Shown here: positions 47,493-57,403 of the stretch, piece by piece
Position numbering within the stretch: the first letter of the stretch is position 1
Layout: each line of letters begins with the position of its first letter
Source: Marinobacter sp.
GTDB taxonomy: Bacteria > Pseudomonadota > Gammaproteobacteria > Pseudomonadales > Oleiphilaceae
Length of the DNA: 64,000 nt
Assembly: GCA_022565395.1 (NCBI GenBank)
Contig: JAIUMV010000005.1
Coordinates: forward strand, 114,922 to 178,921
Reading direction: 5' to 3'
Notes under the pieces: generated by a model
What the model saw: only the letters and a program-made list of their open reading frames with translations
What the model was told of the DNA's origin: nothing
Databases searched by the model: none
Program-made: the position numbers and the translations under genes

Positions 47493-48833
47493 ATGAGCGC
47501 TTCAGACAGCCTGATTCCCACTGGTCGCACCCTGGCGCCTCGCCGGGAAATCTTCGGCTGGGCCATGTTCGACTTCGCCAATCAGGCCTATACCCTGCTG
47601 ATCATCACCGTCATTTTTGGTGACCTGTTTACCCGTGTGGTGGTGGGGGACGGCCCCGATTACAAGCTGGGCAACCTGCTGTGGAGTATCAGCCTTGCCA
47701 CCAGTTATCTGCTGGTGGTGGTTTGCGCGCCCATTGCCGGGGCGGTAATGGACTATACCGCCAGCAAGAAGCGCTTCCTGTTTGCCAGTTACCTGCTGAC
47801 GGTGGTTACCACCACCATGCTGTACTTTGTCGCCCCGGGCTACGCCATGCTGGGTGTGCTGTTGCTGATATTTTCCAACTTTGCCTACTCCATCGGTGAA
47901 GCCTTTGTCGCCAGCTTCCTACCGGATCTGGGTGCCCCCCGGGACCTGGGCAAGATCTCCGGCTTTGGCTGGGCGCTGGGCTATGTGGGGGGGTTGGTAT
48001 CCGCCGTGTTTGCCCTGCTGTTGCTGGGAGAGGTGAGCGCTGAGAACTTTGACCGCATCCGCTGGGTCGGTCCCCTGGCGGCGGTGTTTTTTCTGGTTGC
48101 GGCCATACCCACCTTCGTCTGGCTGCGGGAACGGGGCACACCGCGGGCTCTGCCTCAGGGGGTGGGTTATCTGCGCCTGGGTGTAGGGCGGGTCAAGGAA
48201 ACTCTCGTGCACCTGCGCCAACACCGGGACCTTGCAGTGCTGCTGGTGTCGGTGTTTTTTGCCATGAATGGCATTTACATCATCATCACCTATGCCTTCA
48301 TCTACGGGGCCCAGATCGTGCAGTGGGACGAGTCCACCCGCACCATCATGTTTATTCTGGTACAGATCACTGCAGCGGCGGGGGCCATAGGCTTCGGCTG
48401 GTTGCAGGACCGTATTGGCGCCATGCGTACCTACCGCATCACCCTGTGGATGTGGATGGTGGCGGTGGCCCTGATTTTCCTCACCCCGGCCCTGAGTCGC
48501 TGGCTGGCGGGTTTTGGTATTCACTGGGAAGCCCAGCAGGTCTTCCTTATTGTGGGCTGTGCCGCAGGCCTGAGCCTGGGCTCCTGCCAATCCGCCACCC
48601 GCACCCTGGTGGGCCTCTTCTCCCCCCTGTCCCGGTCGGCGGAATTTTTCGGCTTCTGGGGTTTGAGCATGAAACTGGCCGGCGCGGTGGGCCTGATGTC
48701 CATCGGCCTGCTGCAGGTACTGCTGGGCCTGCAGAACGCCATCCTGGTCTGCGTCATCCTGTTTTTCGCCGCCTGGGTCATCAGCCTGACCGTCAACCAG
48801 CAACGGGGCGAAGCGGCGGCGGTTGAGCACTGA
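47493..48833 (+). CDS. MFS transporter, UMF1 family
   Basis: A 446-residue inner-membrane protein with about 11-12 hydrophobic helices. The start REIFGWAMFDFANQAYTLLI and VCAPIAGAVMDYTASKKRFL are typical of the UMF1/Atg22 group of the major facilitator superfamily. Several members are thought to export amino acids or be involved in vacuolar efflux; the substrate here is unknown. It follows crp by 69 bases and begins a stretch of less conserved genes. Confidence 0.9.
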   Translation: MSASDSLIPTGRTLAPRREIFGWAMFDFANQAYTLLIITVIFGDLFTRVVVGDGPDYKLGNLLWSISLATSYLLVVVCAPIAGAVMDYTASKKRFLFASYLLTVVTTTMLYFVAPGYAMLGVLLLIFSNFAYSIGEAFVASFLPDLGAPRDLGKISGFGWALGYVGGLVSAVFALLLLGEVSAENFDRIRWVGPLAAVFFLVAAIPTFVWLRERGTPRALPQGVGYLRLGVGRVKETLVHLRQHRDLAVLLVSVFFAMNGIYIIITYAFIYGAQIVQWDESTRTIMFILVQITAAAGAIGFGWLQDRIGAMRTYRITLWMWMVAVALIFLTPALSRWLAGFGIHWEAQQVFLIVGCAAGLSLGSCQSATRTLVGLFSPLSRSAEFFGFWGLSMKLAGAVGLMSIGLLQVLLGLQNAILVCVILFFAAWVISLTVNQQRGEAAAVEH

Positions 48834-48851
48834 GGGTGGTAAAGGACGGTT

Positions 48852-49059
48852 AGCCGCGGAATCCGCGGAATCCGCGGAAGGACGCGGAAAAAACCAATTA
48901 GCCACGGACGGCACGGACAATCACGGACAACGACTTACTAACTAGTTAAAGACTTACTAACTCGTTAAAGCTTTTATGGCTTTTGTCCGTGTAGGTCCGT
49001 GTCGTCCGTGGCTAAAGTCTTTAATCTTTTCTTTCCGCGTCCTTCCGTGGATTCCGCGG
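48852..49059. repeat. 208-bp palindromic element with two 78-base arms
   Basis: The left arm (48852-48929) and right arm (48982-49059) are both 78 bases and are imperfect reverse complements, built from CCGCGGAAT, GGACGCGGAAA and CCACGGACGGCACGGAC units. The 52-base loop holds two 19-base direct repeats, GACTTACTAACTAGTTAAA (48931-48949) and a copy with one change (48950-48968). A stray CGTCCGTGG unit follows at 49080. It fills most of the 332-base gap between the MFS and M14 genes; no ORF in it looks real. Confidence 0.85.
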
Positions 49060-49165
49060 CAAATAATCTTCTCCTTGTTCGTCCGTGGCGACATAGCAGG
49101 CCTGTCAGAAAACCGCAGTAATTCCCCGTCATACTACAAGGTCGCCAAGCCCCCCGGAGCCGACC

Positions 49166-50266
49166 ATGCCAGAATTGCGCACCCTGACGCCCCATACCTG
49201 TATCCCGGACGAGCAGGCCCGTCGTGATAAGCGCCAGCGGCGCTTGCTGCGGACTTTTCTGCCAGAGCTGATTGAGCTGGAGCGTACCCTGGCGGAGGCG
49301 CCGCTGCAGGTGTCGGTGCAGGTGACGGAGCGGGTGACCACCGACGATGTGACCATGCCCATCTACCGGGTGGACGTTGGTTCACCGGCACCGGACGCAC
49401 CACTGCTGATGTTGGTGGGTGGCGTGCACGGGCTGGAGCGGATTGGCAGTCAGGTGGTGGTTGCCTGGCTGCGTAACCTGCTGGCGCGCTTGCGCTGGGA
49501 TGAATCGCTGGCAGCTTTGCTGCAGCAGGTGCATATCACTGTGCTGCCAATTCTCAACCCTGGTGGCATGTACCTCAATCAACGCAGCAACCCGAACGGG
49601 GTGGACCTGATGCGCAATGCGCCCATCAGTGCCCAGAACCAGAGTGCGTTCCTGCTGGGCGGACAGCGGCTATCGGCGCGTTTGCCCTGGTATACCGGGG
49701 AGCCGGAGCAGGGCATGGAGGCGGAAAACCGGGTGCTGGCGGCCGTGGTGGCGGAGATGATGCCGGGGCGGCCCTTCAGTCTGTCGCTGGATTGTCATTC
49801 CGGCTTTGGCTGGCAGGACCAGATCTGGTTTCCCTATGCCTATCGCCGCCGCCCCATGCGGCGGATAGGCACGGTGATGGCACTCAAGCTGCTGTGGGAG
49901 CAGGCCTGGCCCAACCACAATTATGTGTTTGAGCCTCAGTCCCGTCATTACCTCACCCATGGTGATTTGTGGGACTACCTGTACAAACAGGTCAACCGGG
50001 TCAGTGACGGCACCTTTATTCCGCTAACTCTGGAAATGGGCTCCTGGCGCTGGATCCGCAAGCGGCCGCGCCAGCTGCTGCGGCTGGATGGTCTGTTCAA
50101 TCCACTGGTTCCCCACCGCCACCAACGGGTGTTACGCTCACACCTCACCCTGATGGACTTCCTGCTGTCAGCGACCGCCAGTTTTGAAAACTGGCTGCCA
50201 GCCGGCAAGGAGGAGCAGAGTCTCAGGGAAGCGGCTATCATGCATTGGTACCGCGAGGGCCGCTGA
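49166..50266 (+). CDS. M14-family zinc carboxypeptidase-like protein
   Basis: A 366-residue protein with the M14 metallopeptidase pattern: zinc ligands His and Glu in GGVHGLERIGS (HxxE), substrate-binding NPGGMYLNQRSNPNGVDLMRN, third ligand His in LDCHSGFG, and the catalytic Glu in LTLEMGSW. There is no signal peptide, so it is probably cytosolic, and it could act on peptides or on N-acyl amino acids like succinylglutamate desuccinylases. GGAG precedes ATG 49166. GST follows after 29 bases. Confidence 0.87.
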   Translation: MPELRTLTPHTCIPDEQARRDKRQRRLLRTFLPELIELERTLAEAPLQVSVQVTERVTTDDVTMPIYRVDVGSPAPDAPLLMLVGGVHGLERIGSQVVVAWLRNLLARLRWDESLAALLQQVHITVLPILNPGGMYLNQRSNPNGVDLMRNAPISAQNQSAFLLGGQRLSARLPWYTGEPEQGMEAENRVLAAVVAEMMPGRPFSLSLDCHSGFGWQDQIWFPYAYRRRPMRRIGTVMALKLLWEQAWPNHNYVFEPQSRHYLTHGDLWDYLYKQVNRVSDGTFIPLTLEMGSWRWIRKRPRQLLRLDGLFNPLVPHRHQRVLRSHLTLMDFLLSATASFENWLPAGKEEQSLREAAIMHWYREGR

Positions 50267-50295
50267 CAATAATGACAACGCAAGCGAGGTAACTC

Positions 50296-50913
50296 ATGAA
50301 GATTTTTGAAACCGCCACCGCACCCAACCCCCGTCGGGTCCGTATTTTTCTGGCGGAGAAGGGGCTGTTGGACAAGGTGGAATTTGTACAGGTGGACCTG
50401 CTGAAGGGTGAGAACCTGACGCCGGAGTACGCCGCCAAAAACCCGATGAAAAAGGTGCCCGTGCTGGAGCTGGATGACGGCACCTGCGTCGCCGAGACCA
50501 TGGCCATCTGCCGCTATTTTGAAGAGGCCTATCCGGACACCCCGACCTTGCTGGGGGACACGCCGCTGGAGAAAGCTCAGGTTGAGCAATGGCTGCGCTG
50601 GCTAGAGTTCTTTTTCTTCATGCCCACCGGAATGTGTTTCCAGCACACCAGTGGTTACTTCAAGGATCGCATGAACCCCATCAAGGAATGGGGCGAAGAG
50701 TGTCGCACCACCGTCGAGAAGTTCTGCCACTTCCTCAACAAGCATCTGGCGGACAAGGAATACATCTGTTGCGACCGCTATACCGCAGCGGACATCAATG
50801 CCTTCACGACGCTACAGTTTGGCCGGGTAGTGAACATCCGCATCAAGGATGATCAGACCCACCTGCAGGCTTGGTACGAGCGCATGAAAGCGCGCCCCAC
50901 TAGCAAGGTCTGA
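50296..50913 (+). CDS. Glutathione S-transferase family protein
   Basis: A 205-residue GST with an N-terminal thioredoxin-like domain (ATAPNPRRVRIFLAEKG; KKVPVLELDDGT with the cis-Pro; AETMAICRYFEE with Glu-Thr for glutathione) and a C-terminal helical domain (YTAADINAFTTLQF, the N-capping box). Which compound it conjugates or isomerises is unknown. GAGG precedes the ATG. Probably co-transcribed with the M14 gene. Confidence 0.92.
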   Translation: MKIFETATAPNPRRVRIFLAEKGLLDKVEFVQVDLLKGENLTPEYAAKNPMKKVPVLELDDGTCVAETMAICRYFEEAYPDTPTLLGDTPLEKAQVEQWLRWLEFFFFMPTGMCFQHTSGYFKDRMNPIKEWGEECRTTVEKFCHFLNKHLADKEYICCDRYTAADINAFTTLQFGRVVNIRIKDDQTHLQAWYERMKARPTSKV

Positions 50914-50924
50914 CAGCGTTCAGC

Positions 50925-51974
50925 TCAGGGGCTGTCAGGCCTCTGCCCCAGCTGATAGCTGGCCCCCCGGTTCGGCACCCGGACCGGGGTAAGCTCACCC
51001 ACCACACGGCGAATGCGCTGTTCCAGGTCCGCGAAGTCGAGCCCTGGCAGTGGCGTGCTTTGCTCTGTGGAGTAGTTGTCCCAGAACACTTCCCAATGAA
51101 TCAGCAGCACTTCGCGGGGGTTGATGTGCCCGAGGATGGCTTCCGGGTAGTTGTCCACATTGTCGTAGTTGGCGGCGCAGAGTGCAGCCAGGTCAAAGGG
51201 AATGCCGTCTGCCAGCAGCCAGTCCGGTGGCAGGCCGATATGCCCGTGGCTGGCGGAGGACTGGTAAAACACCCGGAAGGCCACGCTACCGCTGTTGTCT
51301 GTCAGGAAGTCGATGACATAGTTCAGGTTCACACCGCCTTTCCAGGCCAGCACGCTGCGCGCTCTGTCGCTGAGGGGGGAGCGAATGGGGTTGCTGGCCA
51401 GTACGGTATTGCCGAAGTGGGGGGAGTGCTCGGAGTAGATGGGCAGGATACGCAGGCGTGGGCTCAGATAGACCCACTCACCGCCCTGCCGGTCCTGGGC
51501 CATCACCGTGTTGAGGGCCATCAGCCGATGGGAGGGAAGCTCCGGTGCCATCAGGTTGGCGACGGTTTCACTGCCATAGACCCGGGCGTCTTCCGCCAGT
51601 TGCCGGGCAATATAGGGTATATCCATGGCATGGTCGTAATGCCCATGGCCCACCAGAATGCCACGCACCTGGTCTGTGGGCGGCAGGTGCTGGTCAATCA
51701 CCGCCGTTTGCGAGCGTAAGGTGCGCAGGGTCAGCCAGTGTCCCAGTGGCGGGTTGGAGAAAAACGGATCACCCAGCAGGGCCTGATCGTCATATTGCAG
51801 AAAAATGCCCCCGGCCCCCAGGAACTGCACTGTCAGTTCGTCAGCCTGCCGGGCTGTGTCGCTCTGGCCATCAACCCAGAGCAGGCTGCGCCAGTCCTCC
51901 GGTAGCTGGGCTGCGCAGGCGAGCAGCAACAGGGTGGCAGTAGTGATCAGCAGGGCGCGTTTGTAGGCACACAT
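50925..51974 (-). CDS. Metallo-beta-lactamase-fold hydrolase, probable lipoprotein
   Basis: A 349-residue protein whose hydrophobic start LLLLACAAQ contains a possible lipobox, so it may be a periplasm-facing lipoprotein. The metallo-beta-lactamase fold has VGHGHYDHAMD (HxHxDH), with further His in YSEHSPHFG and SSASHGHIG and a C-terminal HWEVFW. The pattern is closer to UlaG/NAPE-PLD-type hydrolases than to beta-lactamases. It is convergent with GST, 11 bases apart. Confidence 0.87.
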   Translation of the reverse strand: MCAYKRALLITTATLLLLACAAQLPEDWRSLLWVDGQSDTARQADELTVQFLGAGGIFLQYDDQALLGDPFFSNPPLGHWLTLRTLRSQTAVIDQHLPPTDQVRGILVGHGHYDHAMDIPYIARQLAEDARVYGSETVANLMAPELPSHRLMALNTVMAQDRQGGEWVYLSPRLRILPIYSEHSPHFGNTVLASNPIRSPLSDRARSVLAWKGGVNLNYVIDFLTDNSGSVAFRVFYQSSASHGHIGLPPDWLLADGIPFDLAALCAANYDNVDNYPEAILGHINPREVLLIHWEVFWDNYSTEQSTPLPGLDFADLEQRIRRVVGELTPVRVPNRGASYQLGQRPDSP

Positions 51975-51997
51975 GGGTCGTCCTTGTGGTGGCTGTG

Positions 51998-53146
51998 TCA
52001 GCCGTCATGATTCTCTGCCATCACTTCATTCATGCGTTGTTCGAGCAGCTCCAGAACCGGCTGCAGGCGAAAATCATAGTCGCCTTGCGGGCGCGAAAAC
52101 AGCGAGAAATCAATTTTGTTCAGACACTGCGGCGCCTGCTCCAGATACTCCAGCACGCGCCTGACCTGTTTGACATTGTCCCGGGTCACAATCAGTTGGC
52201 GGGTATTGATCACCCGTTGGTGGGCTGGCAGGGGATGGCCCGTCAGGTGATCCGCCATGAGGATGACGGCCCAGGCCCCTTCGGCGTAGTGCCCCCCTGC
52301 GGTGGCCGCCAGGGTGCCGTCGGCGACACCGGCAAGGGACGGCGGGTCGATATCAAAAGAGTTAACCACCAGGTCGTGCCCCGCCCGTTTACCCTCTTTA
52401 GCCAGGCCATCAAGAATGCCCTCGGTGGTGCGGTAGTTTGATGACCAGATGGCCCGCACCTCCGGGTAGCGCGGTAGCATGCCGCTGGTGCGGGTGGCGG
52501 CGTCCTCCCGGCTCCAGTCGGTGAAGAAGATCTGCGCCATATTCACATCCGGGCGGTCAGCGATCTCATCCAGCACCGCCTGAATCCGCACGCGCGAGGG
52601 GGCATCGGCCCCATAGCCCGTCAGTGCCACCATATCCAGCCAGGGTTGGTTCGGGAACAGCTGGCGGGCCTCCTGCAACAACAGGTGTGTGAGCTCGCGG
52701 GTGGTTTGGTAGTCATCGGGCAAGAGCTGGGCAATCCAGTAGCGGTAATGCTCGCCCGGTTCACCGAGGGTGGCGGCGTCGGCTTCTGACAAGCCACTGT
52801 TGAACAATATGCAGGGAATCTCCGCCGCTTCGCAGTCCTTGATCAGGATGGGGGCGGTTTCCAGATAGTTGGGGAACAGCACCGCGTCGGGTGGTTGCTG
52901 GCTGCTGATGGACTTGCTGAACTGATTCAGCATCTTGCGGCGGGAACGGTTGGCATCGAACACCCGCAGCTGTACCTCCATGTCCTCGGCTGCTGCCTGG
53001 GCGAAGCGCTCGACACGATCCCAGAAGGGCGTGCTGGCGGGCAGATAGAGGTCAATAACCGGGCGGGCCGCCAGCGGGCTGCTGAGAGCCAGCAACAGGC
53101 AGCAGGCCAGGTAAAAGGGCGCGCGGATTACAGCAAATGCCCGCAT
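51998..53146 (-). CDS. Periplasmic binding protein, sugar-type, orphan
   Basis: A 382-residue exported protein with signal peptide (about 1-27, ending PLAARP) and a type I periplasmic-binding fold: STPFWDRVERFAQAAAEDM, PDAVLFPNYLE, ALTGYGADAPSR, IWSSNYRTTEGILDG, and VVNSFDIDPPSL. These match ribose/galactose-type binding proteins (Peripla_BP_4). No permease or ATPase gene is nearby, so it may act as a sensor input for a kinase or cyclase rather than in uptake. It follows trpC by 16 bases on the same strand. Confidence 0.85.
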   Translation of the reverse strand: MRAFAVIRAPFYLACCLLLALSSPLAARPVIDLYLPASTPFWDRVERFAQAAAEDMEVQLRVFDANRSRRKMLNQFSKSISSQQPPDAVLFPNYLETAPILIKDCEAAEIPCILFNSGLSEADAATLGEPGEHYRYWIAQLLPDDYQTTRELTHLLLQEARQLFPNQPWLDMVALTGYGADAPSRVRIQAVLDEIADRPDVNMAQIFFTDWSREDAATRTSGMLPRYPEVRAIWSSNYRTTEGILDGLAKEGKRAGHDLVVNSFDIDPPSLAGVADGTLAATAGGHYAEGAWAVILMADHLTGHPLPAHQRVINTRQLIVTRDNVKQVRRVLEYLEQAPQCLNKIDFSLFSRPQGDYDFRLQPVLELLEQRMNEVMAENHDG

Positions 53147-53162
53147 GGTTATGACCTTTGTC

Positions 53163-54005
53163 TCAGTTGAACAGGTCTGCCAGCTTCCTTCCTGGGTCTT
53201 CTGCTCGCATAAAGGACTCCCCGATCAGGAAGCCATAGATGCCGTGATCCGTCATCAGAGTCACATCGTCCCGGGTCAGTATGCCGCTCTCGGTAATGGC
53301 AATACGGTCGCCAGGGATACGCTTATACAGGTTAAGTGTAGTCTCTAATGACACATCAAAGGTGTGAAGATTGCGATTATTAATGCCCACCAATGACGTG
53401 CTGAGGGTAAGGGCATCCTCCAGTTCATCGCCGTCATGCACTTCCACCAGAACGTCCAGCCCTGCTTCTTCTGCTATCCCTGCCAGCTCCTGCATCTGGT
53501 CTCGGGTCAGACAGGAGGCAATCAGCAGTACACAGTCTGCGCCTATGGCCCGACTTTCCAGGATCTGATAGGGCGCCACCATAAAATCCTTGCGGATTAC
53601 AGGCAGGGTACAGGCCGCACGGGCTTCAACCAGGTAGTCCTCATGCCCCTGGAAAAAATCCCGATCGGTGAGGACCGACAGACAGGTGGCGCCGTGGCTG
53701 GCATAACTTTCTGCAATAACGGCAGGTTCGAAGGGGTCCCGCAGGACACCTTTGCTGGGGGAGGCCTTCTTGATTTCGGCAATAATGGCCGCCTGCCGTT
53801 GCTCCACCCGGTTACGCATGGCATCGGCGAAGCCTCGGGCAGGGGGCTGGTCGCTGGCACGGGCTTTCTGGTCCGCGAGGCTGGACTTGCGTTGCCGGTG
53901 TTCAATCTCCTCCCATTTGCGCTCAACAATTTTGCGCAGGATGGTGGGGGTGCGGTCGGTCTGGGCGTTACTTCGTGTGCTCATGGTTGTCAGGGCCTGA
54001 TGCAC
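53163..54005 (-). CDS. trpC: Indole-3-glycerol phosphate synthase
   Basis: A 280-residue TIM-barrel enzyme that closes the indole ring in tryptophan synthesis. Conserved pieces are [27 protein letters not shown] (catalytic Lys), IRKDFM (Lys), [14 protein letters not shown] and TESGI. GTG 54005 has AAGGAG seven bases upstream and is preferred over ATG 53984. Not fused to TrpF. Last gene of trpEGDC. Confidence 0.95.
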   Translation of the reverse strand: MHQALTTMSTRSNAQTDRTPTILRKIVERKWEEIEHRQRKSSLADQKARASDQPPARGFADAMRNRVEQRQAAIIAEIKKASPSKGVLRDPFEPAVIAESYASHGATCLSVLTDRDFFQGHEDYLVEARAACTLPVIRKDFMVAPYQILESRAIGADCVLLIASCLTRDQMQELAGIAEEAGLDVLVEVHDGDELEDALTLSTSLVGINNRNLHTFDVSLETTLNLYKRIPGDRIAITESGILTRDDVTLMTDHGIYGFLIGESFMRAEDPGRKLADLFN

Positions 54006-54031
54006 CAGGCCGCTCCTTGATTCGGTTTTGC

Positions 54032-55066
54032 TTAACGGTCCAGGCAGTGAGAAAAATCTGCCAGTTCCGACATTTTGCCATAGGCCAGGCCACTGCCGAT
54101 GGCGTCTTGCGCCATCTCCACACCCATTTTCAGGTTGTCCGCCAGACCTGCCACATAAATGGCGGCACCGGCGTTAAGGGCGATCATGTCATGGGCCTTC
54201 TCTGCCAGTTCATCATGGCGGTTGCCCAAGGCGGTTTTGATCAGCGCCAGTGACTGCTCGGCACCATCCACGGTCAGGCCTACCAGGCTGCGGCTTTCCA
54301 CGCCCAGGTCTTCGGGGGTGATGTCGTATTCAGTAATCTCGCCGTTTTTCAGTTCTGCCACATGGGTGCTGGTGGCGAGGCTGATTTCATCCAGGCCATC
54401 TTTGGCATGCACCACCATGATGTGTTCACTGCCAAGGGTTTTCAGCACTTCCGCCATGGGGCGGCAGAGCGCCTGGGAGAACACCCCGATCAGCTGGCGT
54501 TTGACGCCGGCAGGGTTGGTCATCGGGCCAAGAATATTAAAGATAGTGCGCAGGCCCATCTCTTTACGGGGGCCAATGGCATGCTTCATGGCACCATGAT
54601 GGGCGGGGGCAAACATAAAGCCCACACCAATCTGTTCCACACAGCGGCCCACCTCTTCCGGGGTCAGGGCCAGATTAACACCGGCCATCTCCAGCAAGTC
54701 GGCACTGCCGCTTTTGGAGGACACGGAGCGGTTGCCGTGCTTGGCGACAAAACCACCGGCCGCCGCTACCACAAAAGAGGCGGCGGAGGACACGTTAAAC
54801 AGGTTGGCGCCATCGCCGCCGGTACCCACGATATCCACCAGCGGGCTGGCATTGATGGTCACCGGCGTAGCCAGCTCCCGCATCACCTCCACCGCGCCGG
54901 TGATTTCCTCGATGGTTTCGCTTTTCATGCGCAGGCCCATGAGGAAGGCGCCGATCTGGGCGTCGGTGGCCTCGCCGCTCATGACAATACGCATGACGGC
55001 TTTCATTTCATCCCGGCTGAGGTCGAGGTTGGCAGCAATGCGGTTGAGGGCGGCTTTCATATCCAT
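54032..55066 (-). CDS. trpD: Anthranilate phosphoribosyltransferase
   Basis: A 344-residue enzyme that attaches phosphoribosyl to anthranilate. The glycine-rich loop [32 protein letters not shown] and [19 protein letters not shown] contact PRPP, Mg and anthranilate. ATG 55066 and ATG 55060 are both possible. Located between trpG and trpC. Confidence 0.96.
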   Translation of the reverse strand: MDMKAALNRIAANLDLSRDEMKAVMRIVMSGEATDAQIGAFLMGLRMKSETIEEITGAVEVMRELATPVTINASPLVDIVGTGGDGANLFNVSSAASFVVAAAGGFVAKHGNRSVSSKSGSADLLEMAGVNLALTPEEVGRCVEQIGVGFMFAPAHHGAMKHAIGPRKEMGLRTIFNILGPMTNPAGVKRQLIGVFSQALCRPMAEVLKTLGSEHIMVVHAKDGLDEISLATSTHVAELKNGEITEYDITPEDLGVESRSLVGLTVDGAEQSLALIKTALGNRHDELAEKAHDMIALNAGAAIYVAGLADNLKMGVEMAQDAIGSGLAYGKMSELADFSHCLDR

Positions 55067-55124
55067 CGTCAGGTCTCTTTATGGGTTGTCATGCGGGCTC
55101 CAGCACTGATGCTTACGGATAAGC

Positions 55125-55706
55125 TTAGCAACTCTGCAGGAAATTCCTCAGTAACTCGTGCCCCCGCTCGGTCATGATGGATTCCGGGTGGAACTGCACG
55201 CCTTCAATGGCCAGGGTTTTATGCCGTACCCCCATGATTTCTTCCAGGCTGCCGTCGGGGTTCTGGGTCCAGGCGGTCACTTCCAGGCAGTCCGGCAGGG
55301 TGTCCTTGTCGATCACCAGACTGTGGTAACGGGTGGCCTGCAGCGGGTTATTGAGGCCGCGGAACACCCCTTGATCCCGGTGGTAAACCGAGGAGATCTT
55401 GCCGTGCATCACCTTGCCGGCGCGGATGATGTCGCCACCGAACACCTGACCGATGGACTGATGGCCGAGGCAGATACCGAGGATGGGCAGCTTACCGGCA
55501 AAATGCCGGATGGCCGCCATGGACACACCGGCTTCGTTGGGGGTGCAGGGGCCGGGGGAAATCACCAGCCGTTCCGGCTGCAGGGCTTCGATCTGCTCCA
55601 GGGTGATTTCGTCATTGCGGTATACCTGCACGTCCGCACCCAGCTCGGCCAGGTACTGCACCACGTTGTAGGTGAAGGAGTCGTAGTTGTCGATCATTAA
55701 TAGCAT
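55125..55706 (-). CDS. trpG: Anthranilate synthase component II (glutamine amidotransferase)
   Basis: A 193-residue class I amidotransferase. The oxyanion/nucleophile motif is [10 protein letters not shown] with catalytic Cys79; the His/Glu pair is in [11 protein letters not shown]. It supplies ammonia to TrpE. It may also serve folate synthesis as PabA, as in many bacteria. GGAG precedes the ATG. Confidence 0.96.
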   Translation of the reverse strand: MLLMIDNYDSFTYNVVQYLAELGADVQVYRNDEITLEQIEALQPERLVISPGPCTPNEAGVSMAAIRHFAGKLPILGICLGHQSIGQVFGGDIIRAGKVMHGKISSVYHRDQGVFRGLNNPLQATRYHSLVIDKDTLPDCLEVTAWTQNPDGSLEEIMGVRHKTLAIEGVQFHPESIMTERGHELLRNFLQSC

Positions 55707-55726
55707 GGTAACGTCTCCGGCACCCG

Positions 55727-57214
55727 TTAGTGGTCAAACTCATTGATGGCCATGGCGACGGCGCGGAAAATGGCACGGCCCTTGTTCATGGTTTCTTTCC
55801 ACTCCAGGCGGGGGATGGAGTCGGCAACCACGCCAGCGCCAGCCTGGATATGCAGGGTATTGTCCTTGATGACCGCCGTGCGGATGGCAATGGCGGTATC
55901 CATATTGCCGTTCCAGGACAAGTAACCCACGGCGCCACCATAGACGCCCCGTTTTACCGGCTCAAGCTCGTCAATGATTTCCATGGCGCGAATCTTGGGG
56001 GCGCCGCTGAGGGTACCTGCGGGCAGGGTGGCGCGCAGCACATCCATACAGGACATCCCCTGCTTCAGACGCCCGGTGACATTGGAGACAATGTGCATGA
56101 CGTGGGAATAGCGCTCCACCACCATTTTGTCCGTCAGGCGTACGGTGCCGGTTTCCGATACCCGGCCGGCATCGTTGCGGCCCAGGTCAATGAGCATCAG
56201 GTGCTCGGCGATTTCCTTCGGGTCTGCCAACAGTTCCGCTTCCAGTGCCCGGTCTTCGGCATCGGTCTTGCCGCGGCGGCGGGTGCCGGCGATGGGGCGC
56301 ACGGTGACTTCCTGATCTTCCACCCGTGCCAGTATCTCCGGCGAGGAGCCGACGATATGGAAGTCGCCCAGATTCAGGAAATACATGTAGGGGGAGGGGT
56401 TCAGCACCCGTAGCGCCCGGTACAGGTTCAGTGGCGGCGCGGCAAACGGGATGGACATGCGCTGGGAGATAACGGTTTGCATCACGTCACCGTCCAGCAC
56501 ATAACCCTTGATGCGATCCACGGCCGCTTCGAACCGGTCCTGGGTAAAGCCGGACACAAAGTCGCTTTCGTTGATTTCAGTACCCCGCAGCTCAGCCGGG
56601 GTGACCGGTGGGTTGGCCGCGCGGGTACGCAGGGTTTGCTCCAGTTGGTCCAGAGCGTGCTGGGCCTGCTGGTAAGCGTCAGTCGCGGCCGGGTCCACGT
56701 GGACAATCAGATGGAGTTTGCCCCGCAGGTTATCGAATACCACCAGTTGGTCGGACACCATCAGCAGGATGTCGGGGGAGCCGATCTGGTCCGGCGGACA
56801 GCTGTCTTTCAGGCGCTTCTCGATAAAGCGCACCGTGTCATAACCGAAATAGCCCACCAGGCCGCCGTTGAAACGGGGCAGTTCCGGCAGGTCCGGGGTA
56901 TTGAAGCGCTGCTGGAAGGTTTCGACAAAAGTGAGAGGGTCATCCGATTGCAGCTGCTCGATGACCTGGCCGTCCCGGGTCAGGGTAATCTCGTGTCCTT
57001 CAACCCGGAGGATGTCCCGGCAAGGTAAGCCGATAATGGAGTAACGCCCCCATTTCTCACCGCCCTGCACAGACTCCAGCAGATAACTGTAGGGCTGATT
57101 GGCAAGCTTGAGATAGGTGCTGAGGGGTGTTTCCAGATCCGCCAGCACCTCCCGCTGCACGGGGATGCGGTTGTAGCCAGCGGCGCTCAGCGCGGCAAAT
57201 TGCTCGGGTGTCAT
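55727..57214 (-). CDS. trpE: Anthranilate synthase component I
   Basis: A 495-residue chorismate-using enzyme that makes anthranilate, with tryptophan feedback. The N-terminal region has [15 protein letters not shown], which includes the LLES element of the tryptophan site. The catalytic part has [31 protein letters not shown] and [19 protein letters not shown] 57214 matches the family start MTPEQF; a longer in-frame reading to 57298 lies in the leader. Expression is probably controlled by the Trp-rich leader upstream. Confidence 0.96.
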   Translation of the reverse strand: MTPEQFAALSAAGYNRIPVQREVLADLETPLSTYLKLANQPYSYLLESVQGGEKWGRYSIIGLPCRDILRVEGHEITLTRDGQVIEQLQSDDPLTFVETFQQRFNTPDLPELPRFNGGLVGYFGYDTVRFIEKRLKDSCPPDQIGSPDILLMVSDQLVVFDNLRGKLHLIVHVDPAATDAYQQAQHALDQLEQTLRTRAANPPVTPAELRGTEINESDFVSGFTQDRFEAAVDRIKGYVLDGDVMQTVISQRMSIPFAAPPLNLYRALRVLNPSPYMYFLNLGDFHIVGSSPEILARVEDQEVTVRPIAGTRRRGKTDAEDRALEAELLADPKEIAEHLMLIDLGRNDAGRVSETGTVRLTDKMVVERYSHVMHIVSNVTGRLKQGMSCMDVLRATLPAGTLSGAPKIRAMEIIDELEPVKRGVYGGAVGYLSWNGNMDTAIAIRTAVIKDNTLHIQAGAGVVADSIPRLEWKETMNKGRAIFRAVAMAINEFDH

Positions 57215-57246
57215 AGCACGATATCCTGAATCTGATCGGTCTTTGG

Positions 57247-57292
57247 CTCCCGCCATGCGGGAGGGTTGGGCAGTGGTCAAACAGGCACTGCC
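57247..57292 (-). promoter_or_regulatory. Two leader hairpins between trpL and trpE
   Basis: On the transcript, GGCAGTG/CACTGCC (57269-57292) is followed by CTCCCGC/GCGGGAG (57247-57263). The second stem, with a 3-base loop, has the position of an attenuator, but no U-run follows it, so control may act through RNA folding or Rho instead of an intrinsic terminator. An 11-base inverted repeat, CTGAATCTGAT at 57226-57236 and ATCAGATTCAG at 57358-57368, encloses the whole leader. Confidence 0.6.
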
Positions 57293-57302
57293 GGGCAAAG
57301 GC

Positions 57303-57377
57303 TCAGCCGAGTCGCCATCGCCACCAGCGGGTTGCGGGCTGTGTTGCCCGCGGGAGTATCAGATTCAGTCCCTGCAC
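57303..57377 (-). CDS. trpL: trp leader peptide with Trp-Trp-Arg-Trp
   Basis: A 24-residue ORF ending RWWRWRLG then TGA, 88 bases before trpE on the same strand. It has three Trp codons, two of them adjacent. It starts with GTG 57377, and GGAG lies eight bases upstream (57386-57389). Ribosome stalling at the Trp codons when charged tRNA-Trp is scarce would change folding of the hairpins that follow, the standard trp attenuation logic. The ORF is open further upstream in the same frame, so the start is inferred from the ribosome site. Confidence 0.75.
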   Translation of the reverse strand: MQGLNLILPRATQPATRWWRWRLG

Positions 57378-57403
57378 TTCCAGGTCTCCAATTGGATCTA
57401 TCA

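Noticed and set aside
47919..48920. A 333-codon minus-strand frame over the MFS gene, running into the palindromic element.
   Set aside because: It is Gln/His/Gly-rich, antisense to a clear membrane transporter, and starts in repeat DNA.
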